From: Polycladidibacter hongkongensis
GTDB taxonomy: Bacteria; Pseudomonadota; Alphaproteobacteria; Rhizobiales; Stappiaceae
NCBI RefSeq assembly: GCF_001561995.1
Contig: NZ_LLWC01000017.1
Location: 177,953 to 241,952, forward strand
Length of the DNA stretch: 64,000 nt
Reading direction: 5' to 3'
The position numbers were made by a program, and so were the translations under genes. Shown here one piece after another: positions 16,769 through 25,255 of this stretch. Below the pieces are notes generated by a model. It saw only the letters and a program-made list of their open reading frames with translations. It was not told the DNA's origin and searched no databases. Every line of letters starts with the position of its first letter. Within the stretch, counting starts at the first letter, position 1.

Positions 16769-17811
16769 GCGATGAGGCAGACCGCCTTGTATCCCCGCAA
16801 ATCATAGGGGACGAAATTGATAGTGGCATGCGGCCACAAAGCCTTGATGAGTTTACGGGCCAGAAGCTGGCGCGCGAGAATCTCAAGGTGTTCATTGGCG
16901 CAGCGAAGGCTCGCGGCGAGGCGCTGGATCACGTGTTGTTCGTGGGGCCTCCCGGCCTTGGCAAGACCACTCTGGCGCAGATCATGGCGCGCGAACTTGG
17001 CGTAAACTTCCGAGCGACATCGGGGCCAGTGATTGCCAAAGCGGGTGATTTGGCGGCGCTGCTGACCAATCTGGAAGATCGTGACGTCCTATTTATTGAT
17101 GAGATTCACCGGCTTAATCCCGCAGTTGAGGAAGTGCTTTATCCGGCAATGGAGGATTTCCAGCTTGATTTGATTATCGGCGAGGGGCCAGCGGCGCGCT
17201 CCGTGAAGATTGATCTTGCTAAATTTACATTGGTGGCGGCGACTACACGTCTTGGGCTGCTCACGACGCCGCTACGCGATCGTTTCGGGATTCCTGTGCG
17301 GCTGGAGTTTTATACGCCGGAAGAGCTGGAGTTGATTGTTAAGCGCGGGGCGCGGTTGCTGGGAATAGGTATGAGTGATGACGGGGCCCGTGAGATCGCG
17401 CGCCGCTCTCGTGGTACGCCACGCATTGCCGGGCGTTTGCTGCGCCGTGTGCGCGACTTTGCCATCGTGGCCGGAGATCAGCAGATTGACACTGGGCTAG
17501 CAGACCGTGCTTTGCAGCAGCTTGAAGTAGACCGTGCTGGTTTTGACGCACTTGACCGGCGCTACATGAACCAGATTGCTCGTAACTTTGGTGGCGGGCC
17601 AGTGGGAATCGAGACAATAGCTGCCGCGTTATCGGAACCACGTGATGCTATTGAAGAGATTGTAGAGCCCTATTTGATCCAGAATGGTTATTTGCAGCGG
17701 ACGCCGCGCGGGCGGGTGTTAACGCGCGCGGCTTTCAACCACCTCGGGCTTGCCGTGCCTGAAGCGGGCGGGGCTCCGCAAATGACACTGTTTCAGGAGC
17801 CAGAAGAATGA
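16765..17811 (+). CDS. ruvB: Holliday junction helicase RuvB
   Basis: 348 aa AAA+ ATPase that drives branch migration with RuvA. Seen: the N-terminal [12 protein letters not shown], Walker [12 protein letters not shown] (~61-71), Walker [10 protein letters not shown], sensor-1 [10 protein letters not shown] with arginine finger nearby (PLRDRFG), and the C-terminal winged-helix domain (RTPRGRVLT). Its ATG overlaps the ruvA stop by 4 bases, and its own stop overlaps the ybgC start. Confidence 0.97.
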   Translation: MSDEADRLVSPQIIGDEIDSGMRPQSLDEFTGQKLARENLKVFIGAAKARGEALDHVLFVGPPGLGKTTLAQIMARELGVNFRATSGPVIAKAGDLAALLTNLEDRDVLFIDEIHRLNPAVEEVLYPAMEDFQLDLIIGEGPAARSVKIDLAKFTLVAATTRLGLLTTPLRDRFGIPVRLEFYTPEELELIVKRGARLLGIGMSDDGAREIARRSRGTPRIAGRLLRRVRDFAIVAGDQQIDTGLADRALQQLEVDRAGFDALDRRYMNQIARNFGGGPVGIETIAAALSEPRDAIEEIVEPYLIQNGYLQRTPRGRVLTRAAFNHLGLAVPEAGGAPQMTLFQEPEE

Positions 17812-18260
17812 GCACCGCTGAGAGGCGTTGGCCAGATTTGGCGGGCCGGTTTGAAGAGAGAACGCACATTTTGCCGGTACGCGTTTACTACGAGGACACA
17901 GACTTCTCCGGTATTGTCTATCATGCCAATTATCTGAAATTTATCGAGCGGGGCCGCAGCGACTTTTTGCGGCTAAAGGGCCTGCATCATCATGAAATGG
18001 AAGCGGGAAAGCATGGTCCGCCACTGGTGTTTGCAGTGCGAAAAATGGAAATCGAGTTTCTCAAGTCCGCGCGGATCGATGATGCACTTGTGATTCACAC
18101 TAGGCTCAATGCTGTGCGCGGTGCGCGAATCAATATGCAACAATCTGTGTGGCGCGGTGAAGAAAAGCTGTTTGAGGCCGAGGTCATGATCGCGGTTATT
18201 ACGCCAGAAGGCTGGCCCGTTCGACTGCCTGCGGCACTCGCCGAGGCGCTTAATGCTTGA
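17808..18260 (+). CDS. ybgC: YbgC family acyl-CoA thioesterase (Tol-Pal associated)
   Basis: 150 aa hotdog-fold thioesterase. The signature [19 protein letters not shown] contains the catalytic Asp (residue 32). It hydrolyses acyl-CoA thioesters and in many proteobacteria is encoded directly before tolQ, linked to phospholipid metabolism and the Tol-Pal complex. Here it is coupled to ruvB by a 4-base ATGA overlap and separated from tolQ by a terminator, so it probably belongs to the ruv transcript. Confidence 0.92.
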   Translation: MSTAERRWPDLAGRFEERTHILPVRVYYEDTDFSGIVYHANYLKFIERGRSDFLRLKGLHHHEMEAGKHGPPLVFAVRKMEIEFLKSARIDDALVIHTRLNAVRGARINMQQSVWRGEEKLFEAEVMIAVITPEGWPVRLPAALAEALNA

Positions 18261-18289
18261 CGTGCAATACCCAAAAACTGCAGATTTCA

Positions 18290-18311
18290 GGGGCTAGAAG
18301 CCCCTTTTTTT
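18290..18311 (+). terminator. intrinsic terminator of ruvCAB-ybgC
   Basis: GGGGCT (18290-18295), AGA loop, AGCCCC (18299-18304), then seven T. A textbook terminator separating the ruv and tol transcription units. Confidence 0.92.
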
Positions 18312-18536
18312 ATCCGCGTGCCCGATGGCACTTCCCCTCATGCGCACTGGTTTAATCTACTTATGTTAAAGCTTCAGTAACCTTAACAGGCTCTTTTTAG
18401 GGATTGCTGGAATTGGTCGGACAGTCGAAGTTTTGCCAAATTCAGCGGGCAAGAAGTGAAAGATTTTGTTTTGCAGATACTTGTCGAAGCACCTTGGTGG
18501 GGGCCGGCGGGTTGAGACGTCGAAGGGTCGACACCT

Positions 18537-19250
18537 ATGAATTCTGACAGTGTTGTTGAAGGCGCTCTGCAGGGGGCAGCCTCTGACATGTCTTACCTCT
18601 CTTTGTTTCTTGAGGCGGATATTGTCGTCAAGCTAGTCATGTTGGGGTTGCTGGCAGCTTCCATCTGGAGCTGGGCGATTATCATCGACAAGGTGTTGCT
18701 TTACGCGCGCACCAAGAAGCAAATGGAACGGTTTGAGAATGTGTTCTGGTCTGGCCAGTCGCTGGACGAGCTCTATAAGTCGCTCGGCTCGCGTGCGAAT
18801 GATGGCATGGCCGCGCTGTTTGTGGCCGCGATGCGCGAATGGAAGCGTTCGCTAGAAACTCCGAAGCCGGCGATCGCAAGTTTGCAGCAGCGCATTGACC
18901 GGGTTATGGATTTGACGATTTCCCGCGAGGCGGAGCGACTGGAAAAGCGGTTGTTGTTTTTGGCGACGATCGGCTCGGCTGCGCCGTTTGTGGGCCTGTT
19001 TGGCACAGTCTGGGGCATTATGAATGCCTTTACCTCCATTGCTGCTTCGAAGAATACCAGCCTGGCTGTGGTGGCGCCGGGTATTGCCGAGGCGCTGTTT
19101 GCGACGGCGCTTGGGCTGATTGCGGCTATTCCGGCGGTTATTGCTTACAACAAGCTGCAATCAGATGCAGGTAAACTGAGTGCGCGCATGGAAGGGTTTG
19201 CCGATGAGTTCTCGGCAATTCTATCACGGCGCATTGACGAGCGGGTGTAA
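18537..19250 (+). CDS. tolQ: Tol-Pal system proton channel subunit TolQ
   Basis: 237 aa with three membrane helices: about residues 29-50 (KLVMLGLLAASIWSWAIIID), 140-160 (LATIGSAAPFVGLFGTVWGI) and 180-200 (IAEALFATALGLIAAIPAV). TolQ with TolR converts proton flow into force on TolA during cell constriction and outer-membrane maintenance. The start is an ATG at 18537 with AAGGG upstream. It heads tolQ-tolR-tolA-tolB-pal-cpoB, in the standard order. Confidence 0.95.
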   Translation: MNSDSVVEGALQGAASDMSYLSLFLEADIVVKLVMLGLLAASIWSWAIIIDKVLLYARTKKQMERFENVFWSGQSLDELYKSLGSRANDGMAALFVAAMREWKRSLETPKPAIASLQQRIDRVMDLTISREAERLEKRLLFLATIGSAAPFVGLFGTVWGIMNAFTSIAASKNTSLAVVAPGIAEALFATALGLIAAIPAVIAYNKLQSDAGKLSARMEGFADEFSAILSRRIDERV

Positions 19251-19253
19251 GCG

Positions 19254-19712
19254 ATGGGCATGGGCACAGCTGGAGGTTCTGGTGCAGGGCGTTCGCGCCG
19301 CGGAAGGCGGCGGCATGCGCATGCACCCATGAGCGAGATCAACGTGACACCGATGGTGGATGTGATGCTAGTGTTGCTCATCATCTTTATGGTGGCGGCA
19401 CCGTTGTTGACCGTGGGTGTGCCTATTGACCTGCCAAAAACCCGCGCCAACCAGCTGGAAGGGGACACGGAGCCCATAGCGATTTCAGTGCGCGATGATG
19501 GCACGGTCTATATTCAGGATACCCAGATCCCTGTCGAAGAGCTGGAAGCAAAGTTGAAGGCAATTGCGAGAAACGGTTACGACGAACGGATTTTTGTGCG
19601 CGGCGACAAGAGCACCGATTATGGCGAGGTTATGAAGGTCATGGGCCGGATTAACGCAGCTGGCTATAAGCGTATTGGCCTTGTCACGCTTGAGGAGCAA
19701 GGCGGCTCGTAA
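19254..19712 (+). CDS. tolR: Tol-Pal system protein TolR
   Basis: 152 aa. After a basic Gly/Arg-rich N-terminus comes the single helix with the proton-pathway Asp (INVTPMVDVMLVLLIIFMV, residues ~27-45), then a periplasmic ExbD/TolR domain. It starts 3 bases after tolQ. It couples TolQ proton flux to TolA and the cell wall. Confidence 0.94.
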   Translation: MGMGTAGGSGAGRSRRGRRRHAHAPMSEINVTPMVDVMLVLLIIFMVAAPLLTVGVPIDLPKTRANQLEGDTEPIAISVRDDGTVYIQDTQIPVEELEAKLKAIARNGYDERIFVRGDKSTDYGEVMKVMGRINAAGYKRIGLVTLEEQGGS

Positions 19713-19714
19713 CC

Positions 19715-20641
19715 ATGCGCTCCTCTTTGATTGCCTCAACCGTCTTACATGGGACCTTGCTGGTTGCAGGGCTTATTGCGCTGCCTGACGTGGAGCGAAT
19801 GAGCGCTGAGCCGGTGGAAAGCTTGCCTGTGGAGTTGCTGAGTATCGAAGAGCTCACGATAATTCAACAGGGTTCTAAGCGGGCAAAGCAGTTGGCTGAA
19901 GCCTCTGTCGCACCGACAACAAAACCAAAACCGGTGGAGGATCCAAAAGGCGAGACAGAGGTGAAGAGCGAGGCACCCGTGGCCGAAAAACCAGCGCCGC
20001 GTCAAACCCAAAGCGCAGCAGAGCCTGCGCCGCAAAGCGAGCCTGAACCATCTGTTGATCCGCAGGCGCCGAAGCAGGCGGAGGCCGAGCCTCAAGAGGT
20101 CGCGGAACCGGCACCTGAGGCTGAAAAGCCGAAACTTGCAGACAAGCTGGTAAAGGTGATGCCGATAAGCAAGCCGCGTGTGCGGCCTCGACCTGAGCCT
20201 GAAAAGAAGACAAAGCGCGATTTTGATCCGAACAAGATTGCTGCTTTGTTGAATAAAACAACACCTGCAGGCGGGGGCGTTGCACAGGATGATAAGCCAG
20301 CGGCGCTTGGAACGGCGAACGGGCGCACTAATGTCAAGTTGTCGGTTTCCGAACTGGATGCGCTACGCAGCCAGGTTGCGCGCTGTTGGAATCCACCCAC
20401 AGGTGCGCAAGGTGCCGAAACGTTGAAGGTGCGGTTGCAATTCAATCTCTCGCGTGAGGGGGAGGTGACCGGCGCTCCGCAAGTGTTGAACTCTGTGTCA
20501 CACCGGGCCTTCCCCGCCGCTGCCCAAAGCGCTGTGCGGGCGGTGTATCGTTGCGGTCCCTATCAGCTACCAGTCGCGAAGTATGACGCATGGCAGACTG
20601 TCATTATTAATTTCGATCCCCAGCAGATGCTGGGTTACTAA
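19715..20641 (+). CDS. tolA: Tol-Pal system protein TolA
   Basis: 308 aa. One N-terminal membrane helix (residues 3-23), then a long Pro/Glu/Ala/Lys-rich spacer (60-165) and a C-terminal TonB/TolA-like domain (residues ~205-308, with VRLQFNLSREGEV and YRCGPYQLP). The spacer is shorter and more proline-rich than in enterobacteria. It bridges inner membrane and periplasmic TolB/Pal. The start is 2 bases after tolR. Confidence 0.88.
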   Translation: MRSSLIASTVLHGTLLVAGLIALPDVERMSAEPVESLPVELLSIEELTIIQQGSKRAKQLAEASVAPTTKPKPVEDPKGETEVKSEAPVAEKPAPRQTQSAAEPAPQSEPEPSVDPQAPKQAEAEPQEVAEPAPEAEKPKLADKLVKVMPISKPRVRPRPEPEKKTKRDFDPNKIAALLNKTTPAGGGVAQDDKPAALGTANGRTNVKLSVSELDALRSQVARCWNPPTGAQGAETLKVRLQFNLSREGEVTGAPQVLNSVSHRAFPAAAQSAVRAVYRCGPYQLPVAKYDAWQTVIINFDPQQMLGY

Positions 20642-20662
20642 GACTTGAAGGAGAGCGTGTAG

Positions 20663-22024
20663 ATGCTCGTTGCCCGACGCAAAATGCTCCTGTTGTTGGC
20701 AGGGATGAAAATACGCAGGCAGCTGTTTTCAGCATTTGCTGCGATGCTTGGCGTTTTTATGGCCATGCCATCTGCGCATGCACTGATCGAGATCAATATT
20801 ACCGAGGGCAATGTAGAGCCAATGCCGATTGCGTTGCCCGCATTCGCAGCGCAAGGCACAGCGCCGGATATGGCTAGCAAAGTGAGCGCCGTGGTGGAAG
20901 CTGATTTGCGTCGCTCTGGCTTACTAGCGCCATTAGATCCAGCGTCGTTTATTCAGCAAGGCATGTCGGCAAGCAGCATGCCGCGCTTTGGCGATTGGCG
21001 TACAATTGGCGCACAGGCATTGGTTAGCGGCTCTTTGGTGGCGCAACCCAATGGGCAGATCAAGGCCGAGTTTCGTTTGTGGGATGTGTTCGCCGGGCAG
21101 CAATTGGTGGGGCAGCAATTTGTTACCAGCCCTGAAAACTGGCGGCGTTTGGCGCATATCATCGCTGATACGATTTATGAGAGACTGACCGGCGAGCGTG
21201 GTTATTTTGACACGCGCATTGTCTTTATCGATGAAAGCGGACCAAAAGATAAGCGGCGCAAGCGTTTGGCCATTATGGATCAAGACGGGGCGAATGTCCG
21301 CTATCTGACCGACGGAGCAGATCTCGTGCTTACACCGCGGTTTTCACCAGTGCGCCAAGAAGTGACCTACATGTCGTATGTGGGTGGCAATCCGCAGGTT
21401 TACTTGTTTAATATCGAAAGCGGGCAGCGTGAAGTTCTTGGCAATTTCCCGGGTATGACCTTTGCGCCGCGTTTTTCGCCGGATGGACAAAAGGTCATTA
21501 TGAGCTTGCAGCAGGGCAGCAATGCTAATCTGTTTGTAATGGATCTGCGCTCGCGCCGGACAACGCGGCTTACCAACACGCCTGCAATTGATACCAGCCC
21601 GTCGTTTTCGCCAGATGGTCAACGTGTGGTTTTTGAAAGTGATCGGGGGGGATCGCAGCAGCTTTATGTGATGAACGCCAACGGCAGCAATGCGCAGCGG
21701 ATCAGCTTTGGGCCGGGGCGCTATTCGACACCTGTTTGGTCGCCGCGCGGTGATTTGATCGCTTTTACAAAAGTGCATCAGGGCCGGTTTATGATCGGGG
21801 TTATGCGACCTGATGGCAAAGGCGAGAGAATTCTCACAGAAGGTTATCACAATGAAGGGCCGGCTTGGTCGCCAAATGGGCGCGTGCTTGTGTTCTTCCG
21901 CGATACACCGGGTGCGAGCGGTGGGCCGCAAGTGTGGACTGTGGATTTAACGGGATATAACGAACAGCGGGTGGATACGCCGAATTTTGCTTCGGACCCT
22001 GCCTGGTCACCGACACTGGACTAA
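20663..22024 (+). CDS. tolB: Tol-Pal system beta-propeller TolB
   Basis: 453 aa. The chosen ATG at 20663 has AAGGAG 11 bases upstream; an in-frame ATG at 20705 would also leave a complete signal peptide ending MPSAHA. Residues ~32-150 form the N-domain. Residues 190-450 form a six-bladed propeller with repeated SPDGQ/FSPDG blades ([36 protein letters not shown]). TolB is periplasmic and binds Pal, TolA and Lpp-like partners. Confidence 0.94.
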   Translation: MLVARRKMLLLLAGMKIRRQLFSAFAAMLGVFMAMPSAHALIEINITEGNVEPMPIALPAFAAQGTAPDMASKVSAVVEADLRRSGLLAPLDPASFIQQGMSASSMPRFGDWRTIGAQALVSGSLVAQPNGQIKAEFRLWDVFAGQQLVGQQFVTSPENWRRLAHIIADTIYERLTGERGYFDTRIVFIDESGPKDKRRKRLAIMDQDGANVRYLTDGADLVLTPRFSPVRQEVTYMSYVGGNPQVYLFNIESGQREVLGNFPGMTFAPRFSPDGQKVIMSLQQGSNANLFVMDLRSRRTTRLTNTPAIDTSPSFSPDGQRVVFESDRGGSQQLYVMNANGSNAQRISFGPGRYSTPVWSPRGDLIAFTKVHQGRFMIGVMRPDGKGERILTEGYHNEGPAWSPNGRVLVFFRDTPGASGGPQVWTVDLTGYNEQRVDTPNFASDPAWSPTLD

Positions 22025-22179
22025 AAGAACAATAACTGCGGTGCGCCTTCTGAATGCATTGGTCATTCTGTTGTCGCCGCTGGGATAATACAAGGAACGC
22101 TGTGGTTTTCTTTTGGCCGGATGTGTTAGGCTGTGGCCATGGCGATGTGAACGGGCGCAAAAGCTCAGGAGCTGCAAGG

Positions 22180-22674
22180 ATGCAAGGTAAAATGTTTGGT
22201 TTTGAGGGAGTGAAGCGCGCAGCTGTCGTGGGTGCGCTGTGTGTATTGATGGCAGCTTGTGCGCAGACGCGGCCAGAGCTGGCTGGCGGGGCGAACAACA
22301 TTGCCGCAGGTACAACACAAGACTTTAGCGTGAACGTTGGGGATCGTATTTACTTCCTGAACGATCAAACCAGCTTGAGTGCCGATGCACAAGCGGTGCT
22401 GAATAAGCAGGCGCAGTGGCTTAAGGCCTTTCCAAGCTACAAAGTAACTATTGAAGGGCATGCGGATGAACGCGGGACCCGTCAATACAACATCGCTCTT
22501 GGGGCTCGCCGTGCAGCGGCAACCAAGGACTATCTGGTGGCGCGCGGTGTGAGTGCGCAGCGCATCAATACGATTTCCTATGGTAAAGAGCGCCCTGTTG
22601 CCGTTTGTAATGCTGAAACCTGCTGGAGCCAGAATCGTCGCGCTGTGACGGTGTTAACATCAACTGGCAGCTAA
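22180..22674 (+). CDS. pal: peptidoglycan-associated lipoprotein Pal
   Basis: 164 aa from the ATG at 22180, with AGGAG upstream. A lipoprotein signal ends in the lipobox LMAAC (Cys ~27). The C-terminal OmpA domain carries the peptidoglycan-binding consensus: VTIEGHADERGTRQYNIALGARRA, with the expected Asp and Arg. Anchored in the outer membrane, it binds the wall and TolB. A hairpin follows before cpoB. Confidence 0.95.
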   Translation: MQGKMFGFEGVKRAAVVGALCVLMAACAQTRPELAGGANNIAAGTTQDFSVNVGDRIYFLNDQTSLSADAQAVLNKQAQWLKAFPSYKVTIEGHADERGTRQYNIALGARRAAATKDYLVARGVSAQRINTISYGKERPVAVCNAETCWSQNRRAVTVLTSTGS

Positions 22675-22715
22675 TTTTGTGTCGGCGGGTGGGGCGAGAT
22701 CCTGTCCGTTGACAG

Positions 22716-22744
22716 AAAACCGGGTTCTAGGCTCTTCCGGTTTT
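22716..22744 (+). terminator. hairpin between pal and cpoB
   Basis: AAAACCGG (22716-22723) and CCGGTTTT (22737-22744) form a perfect 8-bp stem with a 13-base loop and end in four T. Probably a partial terminator lowering cpoB relative to pal. Confidence 0.5.
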
Positions 22745-22811
22745 ACGAAGAGAAAGCGCCGCGCAACCTTTGTGCTTCATTCAGGTTGTAAGTGGCCTTA
22801 GGAGTTTTGGA

Positions 22812-23750
22812 ATGGCGAATATGATCGGCAAATCCATTGGTGTTGCGGGAATTGTTGCTTGCTTGGTTGTTGGTACCAGCAGTGCGCAAGCGCAGTTGTT
22901 TGGAAACAATGAAGATAAGACTGCACAAAACACCGCTCGTCTCGTACAGCTGGAAGATCAAGTGCGCACTTTAACCGGGCAGGTAGAAGAGTTGACTTAC
23001 CAGCTGCGCATGCTGGAGGATAAGCTTCGGCGCGCGCAGGAGGATAACGAATATCGTATCCAGCAATTGGAAAATAGCAATGGTATTGCCAGCGGCGCTG
23101 TGCCATTGCCGCAAAGTGGCGCTGCGCCTGCGAAGCAAGGGCAGACACCGGCAAGTGCAGCAGCCGCGCAAGACACAGCGCAGGGCACTGGCGGCGGCCC
23201 GCTGGATCTCTCCTCGCTTGGAGCGCCGGGAGCGTTAGATACAACCAAGACAAGCGGCGAGGGTACGATCCTTGTTGGTGATGTCACAAACTCAACTCCT
23301 GTTGCCGGAGCTGCGGAGTTTGCAGGCAAGTCGTTCATGGGCGATGTGAATACGCTGCTTACGGGGGATGCGCAGGCGGACTATAACGTCATCTATGGTT
23401 TGTTGGTGGATGGCAACTATACGGCAGCTGCAAAAGGCTTTGATATTTACATTGGTATGTATCCAGACTTTGAGCTTGCTCCCAGTGCGCAGCATTGGCT
23501 TGGAGAAAGCTATCTGGCGCAGCGCGACTACAAACGTGCGGCAGAAGCCTTCCTGACCAGTTTTCGCGATTATCCAGAGAGTGAGTTAGCGCCGGAAAGC
23601 CTGTTAAAGCTGGGTGTTTCCCTTGTGGGGCTTGGTAGTAACGATACAGCCTGCGCCACATTTTCTGAAGTTATCGAGGTGTTTCCCTACGCAAATCCCA
23701 GCGTTTTGGAACAGGCGAAAACCGAACAAAAGAAACTTTCCTGCAAATAG
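22812..23750 (+). CDS. cpoB: Tol-Pal coordinator CpoB (YbgF)
   Basis: 312 aa from the ATG at 22812 with GGAG upstream. A signal peptide ends around SSAQAQ (residue ~28). A coiled coil spans ~38-82 (LVQLEDQVRTLTGQVEEL). An Ala/Gly/Pro-rich linker runs to ~190, then TPR-like repeats cover ~195-310 (the GLLVDGNYTAA, WLGESYLAQRDYKRA and LLKLGVSLVGLG series). CpoB links the Tol machine to peptidoglycan synthesis at division. Confidence 0.9.
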   Translation: MANMIGKSIGVAGIVACLVVGTSSAQAQLFGNNEDKTAQNTARLVQLEDQVRTLTGQVEELTYQLRMLEDKLRRAQEDNEYRIQQLENSNGIASGAVPLPQSGAAPAKQGQTPASAAAAQDTAQGTGGGPLDLSSLGAPGALDTTKTSGEGTILVGDVTNSTPVAGAAEFAGKSFMGDVNTLLTGDAQADYNVIYGLLVDGNYTAAAKGFDIYIGMYPDFELAPSAQHWLGESYLAQRDYKRAAEAFLTSFRDYPESELAPESLLKLGVSLVGLGSNDTACATFSEVIEVFPYANPSVLEQAKTEQKKLSCK

Positions 23751-23753
23751 TGG

Positions 23754-25100
23754 ATGGGTGTGATTAGCTCTAAACGCTTAGTTCAGGAAGAAATCGATGC
23801 CCTGCTTGCGCCTGCCGTTGATGCAGGGCGAGTGGGGCTAGCTGTTTCTGGCGGGATTGACTCGATGGCAATGCTGTTGTGCTTTTGGCAATGGAGCAAG
23901 GCCTGCGGAGTAGGGTTGCGCGTTTTTACAGTTGACCACGGTTTGCGGGCCGAGGCCACACAGGAAGCGCAGTTTGTTGCAGACAAGTGTGCGGAGCTTG
24001 GCTTGCAGCATCAGATTTTACGATGGCAGGGGCAAAAGCCAAAGGCTAATATTCAAGGTGAGGCAAGGGCGGCGCGTTACGCGTTGCTGGAGGTTGCTGC
24101 CAGGGAAAGCGGTTGTGCGTATTTGTGTTTGGCGCATCACCGGCAAGATCAGGCCGAAACGTTTCTGTCGCGCTTGGCGCGGGGGAGCGGAGTTGAGGGG
24201 CTTGCCGCAATGCGGGTCGTCTCTAGACATGGCACCGGCGAGGTCCCGCTGTTTCGTCCATTTCTCCATGTCGCTCGCGAGCGTTTGAAAGCGACACTAC
24301 AGGCATATGGCTGGGAGTTTGTACAGGATCCTAGTAACGAGAACCGGCAGTATGAGCGCGTCCGCCTGCGGCAAAGCCTTGGCGATCTTGCACAGCTTGG
24401 TTTGAGCGAGGCGCGCCTTGATAAGACAGCGCGGGCGATAGGACGAGCCGCAGATGCGCTTGCATTTTACCGACAAAAAGCGGAGCGAGAGCTGTGTCAA
24501 TGGCATGCGGCTGGGTTTGTTCAGCTTGATTGCGCTGGGTTGAAGGAGCTTCCTAAGGAAATTGCCTTGCGCCTTCTAGCGTCGCTTCTAAGGCGGGTTG
24601 GTGGGGCTAGGTATACACCGCGACTTGTGCAAGTGGAGCGCTTGTTGCTTGCGCTGTGCGATACCCGCGCCTTTTCCGGTTGTGCTTTGGCAGGGGTTGA
24701 GTTGCGTCCCTTCACTGATCAGACTGAGAGTCGTGTGTTGTTGTGCCGTGAAATTGGCCGGTGTGGCATTAACCCGCTACAGTTGGCAGAGGGAGAGAGC
24801 GGGGTGTTTGATCGTCGCTTTCGAATCACGGCTCGAGTACCGCTTCGGGTGGATGCTTTCTGTTTATCCGATTTCTCTGCGCTTGGTGTTCCTGCGCCAC
24901 GAGAGCTTGGCTTGCCATGGCCCAAACAGGCCTTTAATGGGGCACCACTGCTGGTTTTGGCAGATGGATCGCGCTATTTGCCTTGGTATGGGGCGCAAGG
25001 CGTTGTGCTTCACAACGGGGGGCGACGTGACACGTCCACTTGGCCCGCTGACATTCGCCCGGTTGATGTGGAGCGAGATTTGCGCTCTTCCGGCGATTAG
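23754..25100 (+). CDS. tilS: tRNA(Ile)-lysidine synthetase TilS
   Basis: 448 aa. The PP-loop ATP-binding motif SGGIDS is at residues 32-37, with LRVFTVDHGLRAEA, HHRQDQAETFLSRLARGSGVEGL and a C-terminal substrate domain. It attaches lysine to C34 of the CAU-anticodon tRNA-Ile, making lysidine so that AUA is read as Ile. Essential in most bacteria. It starts 3 bases after cpoB and precedes ftsH; a gene order tilS-ftsH downstream of tol-pal is usual in alphaproteobacteria. Confidence 0.93.
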   Translation: MGVISSKRLVQEEIDALLAPAVDAGRVGLAVSGGIDSMAMLLCFWQWSKACGVGLRVFTVDHGLRAEATQEAQFVADKCAELGLQHQILRWQGQKPKANIQGEARAARYALLEVAARESGCAYLCLAHHRQDQAETFLSRLARGSGVEGLAAMRVVSRHGTGEVPLFRPFLHVARERLKATLQAYGWEFVQDPSNENRQYERVRLRQSLGDLAQLGLSEARLDKTARAIGRAADALAFYRQKAERELCQWHAAGFVQLDCAGLKELPKEIALRLLASLLRRVGGARYTPRLVQVERLLLALCDTRAFSGCALAGVELRPFTDQTESRVLLCREIGRCGINPLQLAEGESGVFDRRFRITARVPLRVDAFCLSDFSALGVPAPRELGLPWPKQAFNGAPLLVLADGSRYLPWYGAQGVVLHNGGRRDTSTWPADIRPVDVERDLRSSGD

Positions 25101-25121
25101 AGTTTACCTGTGGCAAACTTT

Positions 25122-25141
25122 GCTGTCGTAAAATCGACAGC
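25122..25141. repeat. inverted repeat upstream of ftsH
   Basis: GCTGTCG (25122-25128) and CGACAGC (25135-25141), loop TAAAAT. No U-tract; lies between the tilS stop and the ftsH promoter candidate, so it may be an operator or a weak terminator. Confidence 0.4.
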
Positions 25142-25166
25142 TCGCCAGTTTGTTGCTTGCGACACC

Positions 25167-25195
25167 TTGGCATATGCAGATTGGCTGCCTATGTT
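25167..25195 (+). promoter_or_regulatory. ftsH: candidate promoter of ftsH
   Basis: TTGGCA (25167-25172) and TATGTT (25190-25195) with 17-base spacing, ~60 bases before the ATG. The -35 with its preceding C reads CTTGG, which also resembles the alphaproteobacterial heat-shock (RpoH) -35, and RpoH control of ftsH is known in other bacteria. Confidence 0.45.
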
Positions 25196-25255
25196 AAGGC
25201 GCAGAAAAGTTAATAACCGTCACGACCACCGCGCGAACGCGGTGAAGGGATCGAA

